Source of the DNA: an uncultured Sutterella sp.
Lineage (GTDB): Bacteria; Pseudomonadota; Gammaproteobacteria; Burkholderiales; Burkholderiaceae_F
Assembly: GCA_905213905.1 (NCBI GenBank)
Contig: CAJMKD010000012.1
Span: 1 to 64,000 of the forward strand
Direction of reading: 5' to 3'
Length of the DNA: 64,000 nt
How positions within the stretch are numbered: position 1 is the stretch's first letter; the number at the start of each line of letters is the position of its first letter. Of the stretch, positions 45,384 to 53,067 are shown piece after piece. The position numbers and the translations under genes are program-made. The notes under the pieces are model-generated. The model had not been told where the DNA came from, searched no databases, and saw nothing but the letters and a program-made list of their open reading frames with translations.

Positions 45384-46151
45384 TTACTTCGCCGCCGCCT
45401 GCTTCATCGCTTCCGGATCGAGGTCGCTCAGTCCCTTGAGCACGTCTTCGAGCGTGAGCTTTTCGGCCCGCGCCTTTTCATCGGCCGAGAGCGAGTTGCG
45501 AAGATTGCGCGAATCCGCGGCGGCATTGCGGTCGGCCGCCTGTCCTTCGACAGGCTTCGTGGCCGCGACAAGGAGCGTCAGCGCCGCTGCGCGGTCCTGC
45601 TTCACGCCGTTGCCGTCAGCGAGGAGCTTCGCGAGCGCCGTATAGGCGCTGATGTTGCCGCGCACGGCTGCGCGGTAGTACCAGCGGGCGCCTTCGGTCG
45701 GATCCTTTTCGACCACCTGGCCGAGCACGTAGTAGTCGCCCATGTTGCGCATGGCGCGCGCGTCGCCAAGTTCAACCGCTTCCTTGTCCCAGACATAAGC
45801 CTGCGGCCAGTCGAGCTTCACGCCGAAGCCGTTGCGGTACGCATGCGAGAGCTCCAGCATGGCTTCGGGATCGCCGAGATAGGCGGCCTTTTCCCACCAG
45901 TAAGTGGCTTCGAGCGGCTGGCGCTTCTGTCCGGTGAACCCTTTTTCAAGAATCCGGCCGATCCAAAGCATCGCGGTTGTGTCGTCCTTCTGAGCAGCGG
46001 CCTTGAATTCCTCGAGCGCCTTGGATTCTTCGCCCGCCTTGAGATAGCGGAAGCCCTCTTCGGTACCGGCAAGCGCAGGCTGCGCAGCAAGGAGCGCAGC
46101 TGCGCCGATGCCCGCCCAAAGAAGACCGAACTTAGTCATCACTCTAGCCAT
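45384..46151 (-). CDS. Exported Sel1/TPR-like repeat protein
   Basis: A 255-residue periplasmic protein. A signal peptide (about 1-28, LALA-GTEE) precedes four to five Sel1-like repeats of about 36 residues with the pattern A-x-x-x-L-G-x-x-Y/I...G (for example GDYYVLG and AAVRGNISAYTALA). Such proteins bind partner proteins or cell-wall components; a specific role is not visible. GGGAG lies nine bases before the ATG. The last 40 residues are charged and probably helical. Confidence 0.82.
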   Translation of the reverse strand: MARVMTKFGLLWAGIGAAALLAAQPALAGTEEGFRYLKAGEESKALEEFKAAAQKDDTTAMLWIGRILEKGFTGQKRQPLEATYWWEKAAYLGDPEAMLELSHAYRNGFGVKLDWPQAYVWDKEAVELGDARAMRNMGDYYVLGQVVEKDPTEGARWYYRAAVRGNISAYTALAKLLADGNGVKQDRAAALTLLVAATKPVEGQAADRNAAADSRNLRNSLSADEKARAEKLTLEDVLKGLSDLDPEAMKQAAAK

Positions 46152-46293
46152 TCGTCATTTCTCCCGGAAAATGTCGGCTCAGGCTCGCCCGCATAGAGCG
46201 GCGCATGAAGCCGGATTTTCCAGTCACACTATCAAAAGATTCTTAACTGAAGCCGACTGCGGAGAATGCGCGGCAAAGCGCTTGCGAACGGCC

Positions 46294-47664
46294 TCAGCGC
46301 CCCTTCGGCTGCGTCTTATCGCGATCGAGCGATCCGCCATCGCCCTCAGCGGCAAGCCGCGGGAGATCATCCTGCGAATCGAGAAGCGCCGTGAGCGGCG
46401 CATTCACAAGCGAATCATTCATGAGGCTGCGGTACCAGTCAAAGAGCATGCCCTCTTCGCGCCGCTGACCAAGCCGCCGCGGAACGACAAGCGTGTTTTC
46501 CGGGTCGACAAGCAGCGTGCGGAAGGCGTCGCGCAGGCTTTTTTCCTTCGGATCGCAAAGGAGCGCCCAGGAAGAAACCTTCCGCCGGCCGCTCGGTCGT
46601 ATTTCGCCGCAGTAGCCCGCAGCTGAAAGATGCGTGAGAATCCGCTCCACGAGCTGCGGGTAAGCGTCCACTTCGCTTGCGAGCACATCGGCGGGCACGG
46701 TCGGGTTGCCCGAAGCCCGCGCTGCAACCAGCACGCGAAGAAGCGCGACGCCCGTCAGGAATTCGTTGCCGAGCCGGTAGCTGTCGGCAAAGCGGCCTGA
46801 GGTGAGGAGCGGTATCGTCGCCGTGATTGCTGCGCCGGAGAAGACAAGGAACCACGTGACGTAGAGCCAGAGAAGGAACACGGGAAAGGCAACAAAGGCG
46901 CCGTAGATTGAAGAGAGCGTTCCCTTCGTCACGTAGATCTCGAAGCACTCGCGAACGCCGAGGCCCGCGAGCGCCACGACGAGCCCGCCCGTAAGCGCAT
47001 GAGAGGTCGGCACGCGGCAATTCGGAACAAATTTGAACAGCGCGCCGTAGCCGATCGATTGAACGGCAATTTGTATGAGAGTAAGCACCCACATCGGCAT
47101 CGATCCCGGATCCGTTTCCACGACGCCGGCGGCCATGCGGAGCGCCTTGGTGGAGATCGTCATGGAAAGCGCAATGACGACGGGGCCGAGCGTGAGCATC
47201 GCCCAGTAGATGAGCGCGCGCTGCGGCCAAGGACGCAGCTCCCGCACCTTGAAGATGCGGTTCACCGTCACAAAGAATTTGTCGATCAGAAGGAGCCCCG
47301 TGAGCGAGAGGCCCGCGATGCCGAAGACGCCGAGCCCGGACGCATGCGACGTGAAGCTTCTCAGGTATTCAAGAATCGTTTCGCTGTACTGCGGCGGCAG
47401 AAAGCTGTTGAAGATCGCATCCTCGAGCGACTGACGCGTCGATTCGAAGGTCGGAAACGCCGCGAAGACAGCGAGCGACACAGCGAGCAGCGGCACGAGC
47501 GAAAGAAGCGTCGTGAGCGTCATCGACGAAGCCACTTCCTGGAGCTGCGCATCCTTCATGCGCGCGCCCGCAAACCGCAAGAGCGTGCGGCAGAGATCGA
47601 TCAGGTGATGGCGCCGCATGACGTCGGCAAGCGTCTTGGGGCGAATGTAGTCGGTGAACGGCAT
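46294..47664 (-). CDS. YihY/BrkB-family membrane protein
   Basis: A 456-residue inner-membrane protein with about six helices in its first 290 residues, including LTTLLSLVPLLAVSLAVF, FGIAGLSLTGLLLIDK and YGAFVAFPVFLLWLYVTW, all typical of the YihY/BrkB family once annotated as RNase BN. The remaining 165 residues are cytoplasmic and look like a winged-helix-type extension found in beta-proteobacterial members. The role of the family is not settled. The ATG at 47664 is preferred over the TTG just before it. Confidence 0.87.
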   Translation of the reverse strand: MPFTDYIRPKTLADVMRRHHLIDLCRTLLRFAGARMKDAQLQEVASSMTLTTLLSLVPLLAVSLAVFAAFPTFESTRQSLEDAIFNSFLPPQYSETILEYLRSFTSHASGLGVFGIAGLSLTGLLLIDKFFVTVNRIFKVRELRPWPQRALIYWAMLTLGPVVIALSMTISTKALRMAAGVVETDPGSMPMWVLTLIQIAVQSIGYGALFKFVPNCRVPTSHALTGGLVVALAGLGVRECFEIYVTKGTLSSIYGAFVAFPVFLLWLYVTWFLVFSGAAITATIPLLTSGRFADSYRLGNEFLTGVALLRVLVAARASGNPTVPADVLASEVDAYPQLVERILTHLSAAGYCGEIRPSGRRKVSSWALLCDPKEKSLRDAFRTLLVDPENTLVVPRRLGQRREEGMLFDWYRSLMNDSLVNAPLTALLDSQDDLPRLAAEGDGGSLDRDKTQPKGR

Positions 47665-47806
47665 CAATCAATTCCGGTAGAAGCCTGCCGCGCCCGGAAA
47701 AGAGCGCGGCGACGGGACTCTCTAAAGATTGTAGTCCAGGGAGCGAGCCGCTCTTGCTGAGGTCTCGGCAGTTCCGCCTTGCGCTTTTTTCGCGCTTCAT
47801 AAAGCG

Positions 47807-47885
47807 AAACGCCCGCGAGCGCCGGCTCTTCGGGAGCCCGCACCCTTTCGGATGCGGGGCCGCAGATGCAGGCTCGCGGGCGTTT
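47807..47885 (-). ncRNA. Three-way-junction RNA structure, probable terminator of dsbI
   Basis: On the minus strand a perfect 14-base closing stem (AAACGCCCGCGAGC with its complement) encloses two hairpins: CCCGCA...TGCGGG with a GAAA loop, and GGCTC...GAGCC. TTTCGCTTT follows. It may be only an elaborate terminator 21 bases beyond dsbI, but the branching is unusual for that and a structured RNA is possible. Confidence 0.45.
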
Positions 47886-47905
47886 GAGGATGGCGCCCTA
47901 GCGGC

Positions 47906-49438
47906 TTAGCGCTTCAGCGTCACGATGCGGTTCGAATCGAGCACTTCAAAGACATCGCCTTCCTTCACGAGGCCGCGGATGTCCTTCAGTTCTGCCGGCA
48001 GCGCGAGCACTTCGGTCACTTCTTCCTTCGCGACGTCGATCGCGAAGATCACGTTGAAGTTCTTCGAAGCGGCCCAAAGAATGCCGTCTTCCCACACAAG
48101 GCCGGTCACGTAGAGTTCGCCGAGCGTGCGGCCTTCCTTGAGATTGGCCGCCGGTTCGAATTCACCCGAAAGCATCCAGTCCTTCATGAGGGCCTTCGAG
48201 ATCACGAACTGCTTCTTGTTCTTGTTGTCGGGCACGGTGGCCGTGAAGACATAGCGGCCGTCCGTGGCGCTCGAGTGAATGTAGGAGTACTTGGCGCGCT
48301 CCGTGTCGATGCGGGCGCGGCCGAGGCCGCCCACAGCTTCCACCTGATCGCGGCCGGCCGTGAAGTTGGCCCAGCCCTTGACGTCGTCGGCTTCCGGATT
48401 CTTGCGCACGCGCAAGAGCGACTTGTTCATGCCCATCAGCACGTAGGCGTCTTCGCCGTAGGGCGTCACGCCGACGATGTCGAGCACGTTCGCGGAGAAC
48501 CACGGGTCCATCGCAGCGTGCACGGCGGGCTTGAGGTCTTCGCCGAGGAACCAGAAGTCGTACTTCGAAGCCACGACATATTCGCCGCGGATCTTCTGCA
48601 GCGTGTTGAGCTTGGCGTCAATGCCTTCGATGGCGCGGGTGCCGGCGATCTTGAGTTCGCCCGTCGTCGCCATCGGCGCCTTGGCCGCGTCGTGCTCGAA
48701 CGTGATGCCGAGCTTCTCGGTGTTGGGCTTGTAGGCAAAGTCCGGATCCTTCACGTTGCGGCGGCCGAGGAAGTCGATGCCGCCCCACATGCCGTGCCAG
48801 GATTCGTCGGACCAGATGACGTACTTGCGGTCCCAGGAGAAGCGCACGGGATCGCCCTGGCCCCAGTTGGGCGGAACGCCCGTCGACCAAAGCGCCTGGA
48901 AGGCGTTCGAGCCGATGATGAAGGCGACGATGCCGAAGGCGATCTTCATGAAGCCCGTCATCGGACGCCAGGACTTGCCGCGAAGTTCCGCAACGAGCGC
49001 ATCGAAGCGCGGCGCCAGGAGCGTCGCGAGGCCGAAGAGGAAGACCACGCACCAGAAGACGATTTCAGCCCAGAACTGGGTGTGGATGCCGAAGATGTCG
49101 AGGCCGAAGCCCTGGCCGACGTCGCGCATCGCGTGGTTGCCGTAGTGGCGGAAGGACGAATAGAGGCCCACGGCCGCCATGATGAGCATGGTGGCGAGGT
49201 ACTTCGGCTTGAAGCCGTAGCGGACCATGAAGAGCGCCACAACGCCGATGTAGGCCATCTGCTGGCGCTGGCCCCAGCAGAGCGTGCAGGGGCTGTCGCC
49301 CATCATGTAGCCGAGGATGATGTTGGCGATGCCGACGGGAAGCAGAACGATCAGAAGACCGCCCCAGCAGATGATGTCGTAGTAGGTTTTCGCCTTGGCA
49401 AGATCTCGCTCGGAGAGCGGCTGCGTCATATCAGTCAT
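47906..49438 (-). CDS. dsbI: DsbI-type disulfide-forming membrane protein with beta-propeller
   Basis: A 510-residue fusion. Residues about 20-190 form a DsbB-like membrane domain of about five helices with the redox pair CTLC at 51-54. The rest is a periplasmic domain of short beta strands that fits the beta-propeller of Campylobacter DsbI. It should reoxidise a periplasmic thiol oxidase and hand electrons to quinone. I see only one periplasmic cysteine pair; the second loop (after SSFRHYGNH), which in DsbB carries two more cysteines, has none. GGAG nine bases before the ATG overlaps the dba stop, indicating translational coupling. Confidence 0.85.
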   Translation of the reverse strand: MTDMTQPLSERDLAKAKTYYDIICWGGLLIVLLPVGIANIILGYMMGDSPCTLCWGQRQQMAYIGVVALFMVRYGFKPKYLATMLIMAAVGLYSSFRHYGNHAMRDVGQGFGLDIFGIHTQFWAEIVFWCVVFLFGLATLLAPRFDALVAELRGKSWRPMTGFMKIAFGIVAFIIGSNAFQALWSTGVPPNWGQGDPVRFSWDRKYVIWSDESWHGMWGGIDFLGRRNVKDPDFAYKPNTEKLGITFEHDAAKAPMATTGELKIAGTRAIEGIDAKLNTLQKIRGEYVVASKYDFWFLGEDLKPAVHAAMDPWFSANVLDIVGVTPYGEDAYVLMGMNKSLLRVRKNPEADDVKGWANFTAGRDQVEAVGGLGRARIDTERAKYSYIHSSATDGRYVFTATVPDNKNKKQFVISKALMKDWMLSGEFEPAANLKEGRTLGELYVTGLVWEDGILWAASKNFNVIFAIDVAKEEVTEVLALPAELKDIRGLVKEGDVFEVLDSNRIVTLKR

Positions 49439-49453
49439 TTCAACGTTCTCCGG

Positions 49454-49621
49454 TTAGAGATTGAGCGTGCCGAGAATGGCGGTGGAAACGTGGCCGATGT
49501 ACATGAAAACGACGACGGCCCAGCCGCCGATCGTCAGCCACCAAGCGAGGCGTTCCTTCTCGGGCTTGAAGATCATGAGAAGAACCGCGACGCAAAGGAG
49601 CGTAAATTCAACGAATTCCAT
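49454..49621 (-). CDS. dba: Dba-like small membrane partner of DsbI
   Basis: A 55-residue hydrophobic protein with two membrane helices (about 6-18 and 27-45) separated by a KPEKERLA turn and ending YIGHVSTAILGTLNL. Its place directly upstream of dsbI, the coupled stop/ribosome site and its size match the Dba protein of Campylobacter, whose gene is needed for DsbI production. It was called from the sequence because it is short. AGGAG-like GGAGTAA precedes the ATG at 49621. Confidence 0.75.
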   Translation of the reverse strand: MEFVEFTLLCVAVLLMIFKPEKERLAWWLTIGGWAVVVFMYIGHVSTAILGTLNL

Positions 49622-49814
49622 TGCATTACTCCGGTCAGGAATGAAAGCGTCGGCGCTTGGCCGACAAGAAACGAGGTTGATCCCTATGCGCGTTTTCGTC
49701 TAAGGGATAAGTCCTAGAGACCGCGAATAATGCCTGAACTGATTTCGATTCGCAAGCGACCTTTTCAAAATATTTCAGCCGGCGAGCTCGATTGCGAAAC
49801 TCGCGCCCGCCCAT

Positions 49815-49852
49815 GAAAAAACCGGCGCCGGCCGCAGCCGGAACCGGTTTTC
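49815..49852 (-). terminator. Rho-independent terminator of the isoaspartyl dipeptidase gene
   Basis: On the minus strand AAAACCGG... pairs with ...CCGGTTTT with an inner GC-rich stem, followed by TTTTTT. Confidence 0.85.
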
Positions 49853-49900
49853 CCTGCCTAGCGCCCAAAGCCGCGCTCAGGCAGAAGGCCCGCCAAGAGA

Positions 49901-51049
49901 TCAGAGCTCAAAGGCGCCCTTCTTCACGACTTCGCCTTCGCGCATGACGGGCACGCCCTTCATGAAGACCCAGTCGAAATCGAAGCCCTCATTCATGACG
50001 AGAAGATCCGCATCAAAGCCCGTTGCAACGGCGCCCTTGCCGGGCAGGCCGAGCGCGGTGGCAATCGTCTTCGTCATCGGGAGAATGGCCTTTTCAACGC
50101 CGAGCTCGGGCACGAGCGCCTGCAGCGTTTCAATGTCGGCGCGGATGGAGCCGACGCCGAAGCCCACCATTTCGCCCTTTTCGTCAAAGCGCGGCATCGA
50201 GCCCTGGCCGTCCGAAGAGAGCGTGATCTGCTCGAGCGGCACGCCGGCGGCGAGTGCGGCGAGAAGCGCGTCCTTGGCGTCGCCCATGCAGTTGCCGCCG
50301 CCCGTCGTGATGTCCATGTAGCCGCCTTCCTTGGCGAATGCACAGGCGGATTCAAAGACCTTCTTTTCGCGGCCGACGTGGGTCGGACGCATGTGCTTGA
50401 AGGGAATGCCGTGCTTGCGGCACTCGAAGAAGATCGGGAAGATGTCGTCGGCCCAGTCGCCGCAGTGCACGTGCAGGAACCCGGTCTTGCCCGTCAGCAT
50501 GCCGGCGACGCGGATTTCGGAAAGCAGGCGCAGAATTTCCGGATAGCTCGGATGCGACGAGCGGTGGTCGCCCATGGCGATCTTGACGCCGAGCACTTCC
50601 GGAATCGCAAACATGTCCATCTTGGGCGAATCCATGATCGTGACAGGCGGATAAGCGTAGTTGCTCGTCCACATCCAGCCCGTGGCGCCTTCGACCGTGA
50701 GGCCGCGGACCTTGGCAAGGAGATTTTCGATCGAACGGGACATGGAGTCCGTCCCGGAAACGCCGAGGAAGGTCGTGACGCCGGCAGCGACGAGCTCGGA
50801 GAAGTTGAGCTCGGGGCAGCGGCTGTTCCAGCCGCCTTCACCGCCGCCGCCCGTCACATGGATGTGCTGGTCGATGAGGCCCGGAATCACCTTGCGGCCC
50901 TTGACGTCAATCGTTTCAAGGCCGGGAATGTTCGGTTCGAGCGAAGGCGCAACGGCAATGATCTTGCCGCCCGCCATCAGAATGTCGCGCGCGCCGACGT
51001 GCTCGGGCGCGTAAAGGTCTGCATTCTTGATGAGAATCGGATTCTGCAT
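49901..51049 (-). CDS. iadA: Isoaspartyl dipeptidase (beta-aspartyl peptidase)
   Basis: A 382-residue amidohydrolase-fold enzyme that splits beta-aspartyl dipeptides arising from protein damage. DQHIHVTGGGGEGG near residue 60 is the IadA signature metal site; HVHCGD, THVGR and the SSDGQGS segment supply further metal and substrate residues. It is cytoplasmic. The ATG at 51049 is preferred to the in-frame 51076 because the protein begins there as in relatives, although the ribosome site is only fair. Two unrecognised membrane protein genes lie upstream on the same strand. Confidence 0.88.
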   Translation of the reverse strand: MQNPILIKNADLYAPEHVGARDILMAGGKIIAVAPSLEPNIPGLETIDVKGRKVIPGLIDQHIHVTGGGGEGGWNSRCPELNFSELVAAGVTTFLGVSGTDSMSRSIENLLAKVRGLTVEGATGWMWTSNYAYPPVTIMDSPKMDMFAIPEVLGVKIAMGDHRSSHPSYPEILRLLSEIRVAGMLTGKTGFLHVHCGDWADDIFPIFFECRKHGIPFKHMRPTHVGREKKVFESACAFAKEGGYMDITTGGGNCMGDAKDALLAALAAGVPLEQITLSSDGQGSMPRFDEKGEMVGFGVGSIRADIETLQALVPELGVEKAILPMTKTIATALGLPGKGAVATGFDADLLVMNEGFDFDWVFMKGVPVMREGEVVKKGAFEL

Positions 51050-51148
51050 GGTCCCTACTCTTCCTTTTATATGCAAAGCGCGGCCGCGGGAACGAAAGCA
51101 CGCGGCCGCAAAAAAGACCGATATCGATTTCGGCTTCTGATATGTATT

Positions 51149-51688
51149 TTAGTTGCCGCCGTAGGTATTGAGGCTTTGCCTGCTTCGGAGGATCACCCAA
51201 AGGGCAAGGAGAGATCCAGAACAAAGGAGCGCGTACCAGCCGAACCAATCCGCGCCGAGCGGCCCCGGCAGAAAAAGCACGGAAAGCGCCTCCGCAACTG
51301 GGCCGCCCAGAAGAACGGCCGCCGCTGCTTCTGCGCGCACGCGCCCTCGCCGCCCGAAAAAGAGCCGCAGCGAAGCCCAGAAGAAGGCGGCCGCGCCGAA
51401 TGCATTGAGGGCAAACTGCGCAGCAAGATCCACCTCGAGCGCATGATCGGCCGCCCAGGCGCCGCCTTCGCCGATCTGCTGATAGGCGAGCGCCGCAGCC
51501 GCAGCGTCGTAGATTCCGGCGAGAAAGGCGAGTCCGGCCACCGCGAGGAGCGCGCCGTCAACGCCTGCGGGCAGGCGATCGGTGGCGGGCGGCACGCGCT
51601 TGCTCGCCTGCCAGAGGCTGTGAATCACAAGCGCGGCAAAAGCGAAGAAGGCGATAAGCCCGAACAATTCCGTCGAATTTGAAGGCAT
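51149..51688 (-). CDS. Membrane protein, unrecognised (second of a pair)
   Basis: A 179-residue inner-membrane protein with five or so hydrophobic segments and very high alanine content. No family recognised. It starts four bases after the stop of the other membrane protein, so they are co-transcribed and may form a complex. The position between a metal regulator and iadA gives no clear hint of function. Confidence 0.62.
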   Translation of the reverse strand: MPSNSTELFGLIAFFAFAALVIHSLWQASKRVPPATDRLPAGVDGALLAVAGLAFLAGIYDAAAAALAYQQIGEGGAWAADHALEVDLAAQFALNAFGAAAFFWASLRLFFGRRGRVRAEAAAAVLLGGPVAEALSVLFLPGPLGADWFGWYALLCSGSLLALWVILRSRQSLNTYGGN

Positions 51689-51692
51689 CGGC

Positions 51693-52289
51693 TCAGCCCG
51701 CCATCGAACGCTGCTTCGCCTTGTAGGCGTTTTCGATCTTCCGCGCGGAAGAAAGCCCGTAGGTAAAGGCCGAGCGATTGGAGAAAAGCAGATAAAGCGT
51801 CGCGAGAATCGTGAAGGTGGAAATCCCCGCAAAGCCCGAACTTACGTCGACCGGGATGCCGAGAATGACAGCCTTCAGAAAATCGCCGCCGGGGCCGGCC
51901 ACCCAGAGAAGCAGCACGGCAAACCAGAGCGCAGCGCGCGAGCGGCCGATCGTGAGCGTCATGATCGCAGCGAGAAGCGCAAAAACCGTGATGGCCCCCG
52001 GAATGATCGTCTTGATGGCCGGCCAGGCAAAGTCGGCGTCCATCGAAATCACGCGCGCGACCTCGCCTGCGCCGCGGCCGAGCTCGAAGAGCTGAAGCAT
52101 CGCATCCACGCAGAGAAAAAAGAGAAGCGCAAGTAGCAGTCCGCCCACCCCCGCAGGCATCCCGGGCACGCTGCACGCGGGCGGCACGCCGCGGGCGATG
52201 ATCCGCAGAAAGAAGGTGAGAAGGAGCGGCACCACGAGCGCCAGCAGGAGGCCCGTCCCGGTAAAGGCAATGGAAAACTGTTCGAACAT
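51693..52289 (-). CDS. Membrane protein, unrecognised (first of a pair)
   Basis: A 198-residue protein with five to six membrane helices and a loop containing PPACSVPGMPAGVGG. The start at 52289 (MFEQFSIAFTGTG) is chosen because the frame further upstream (to 52370) overlaps the merR gene and looks non-coding. A short basic tail (KIENAYKAKQRSMAG) should face the cytoplasm. Downstream partner begins four bases later. Confidence 0.62.
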   Translation of the reverse strand: MFEQFSIAFTGTGLLLALVVPLLLTFFLRIIARGVPPACSVPGMPAGVGGLLLALLFFLCVDAMLQLFELGRGAGEVARVISMDADFAWPAIKTIIPGAITVFALLAAIMTLTIGRSRAALWFAVLLLWVAGPGGDFLKAVILGIPVDVSSGFAGISTFTILATLYLLFSNRSAFTYGLSSARKIENAYKAKQRSMAG

Positions 52290-52330
52290 GTTTCGTTTTT
52301 TCCGATTTGGATGAAAGCGAACGCTCAATC

Positions 52331-52867
52331 TTATTGGAGATTGCGCTCGCGGGAGGCGCCGCACGAGCAATCTTCGCAGCAGCAGGCTTCGCCCTCGGCC
52401 GCTTCTGCGTCTCGCTCGTCCTCAGGCGCCTCGGCCGCTTTCGAGGGATCGGCGGCCGGAGCCGGCCGCCGAACGGCGAGCTCAGCGATGATGCCGCACA
52501 TTTCGCCCTCTCGATGCTCGCCGCAGCAGTGCGCTTTGAGCTCCCGCAGGTGGCTGCGCAGCGCCTTGAGCTCGCGGATGCGGCAGTTGACTTCCTTGAG
52601 GTGCTTGTCAACGAGCGCATGCGCGCAGGCGGCGCTCTCAGGATCGGGCGCATCGAGCGCGCCAAGGAGCGTGCGGATCTCTTCAAGCCCGATGTCGAGG
52701 CTGCGGCAGCGCCGGATGAAGTCAAGGCGCGCTTCATGCGCCTCGCCGTACTGGCGGTAGTTGTTCTTGAGTTCGCGAACGGCGGGCGGCAGCAGGCCGA
52801 TGCGTTCGTAGTATCGAATGGTTTCGGGCGTATTCCCGGTGATTCGGGCTAGCTCGCTGATGCGCAT
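52331..52867 (-). CDS. CadR/PbrR-type MerR metal regulator
   Basis: A 178-residue MerR-family activator. The helix-turn-helix is at the N-terminus (ISELARITGNTPETIRYYE). Cys81, Cys114/115 and Cys124 match the three metal-binding positions of CadR and PbrR (about 78, 113, 122), so cadmium, lead or zinc is the expected inducer. A Cys-rich tail (CCCEDCSC, 162-169) is an extra metal-binding site seen in some CadR proteins. It is divergent from the P-type ATPase and should control it through the operator at 52921-52951. Confidence 0.88.
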   Translation of the reverse strand: MRISELARITGNTPETIRYYERIGLLPPAVRELKNNYRQYGEAHEARLDFIRRCRSLDIGLEEIRTLLGALDAPDPESAACAHALVDKHLKEVNCRIRELKALRSHLRELKAHCCGEHREGEMCGIIAELAVRRPAPAADPSKAAEAPEDERDAEAAEGEACCCEDCSCGASRERNLQ

Positions 52868-52920
52868 GACGGACTCTCATCATTATTTCTGATGACGATC
52901 GGCATTTTGGCAGATTTCGC

Positions 52921-52951
52921 TTGACCTTGTAACAGCTTCAGGGTGTGCAAT
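52921..52951 (+). promoter_or_regulatory. MerR-type promoter and operator of the metal ATPase gene
   Basis: TTGACC (-35, 52921-52926) and TGCAAT (-10, 52946-52951) are separated by 19 bases, the over-long spacing that MerR proteins correct. The imperfect dyad ACCTTGTA...TTCAGGGT (52924-52944) fills the spacer, as in cadA and pbrA promoters. Confidence 0.75.
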
Positions 52952-53067
52952 GTCAATCGTGAAGAAGGATTCGAGAACGCGAATTGATTGCGACTGCACC
53001 AAGCCTTGCAGACCCCGGCTGCGTTCACGAAATCAGATCCGGTTTGCCGGGAACCCGAGAGACAACC

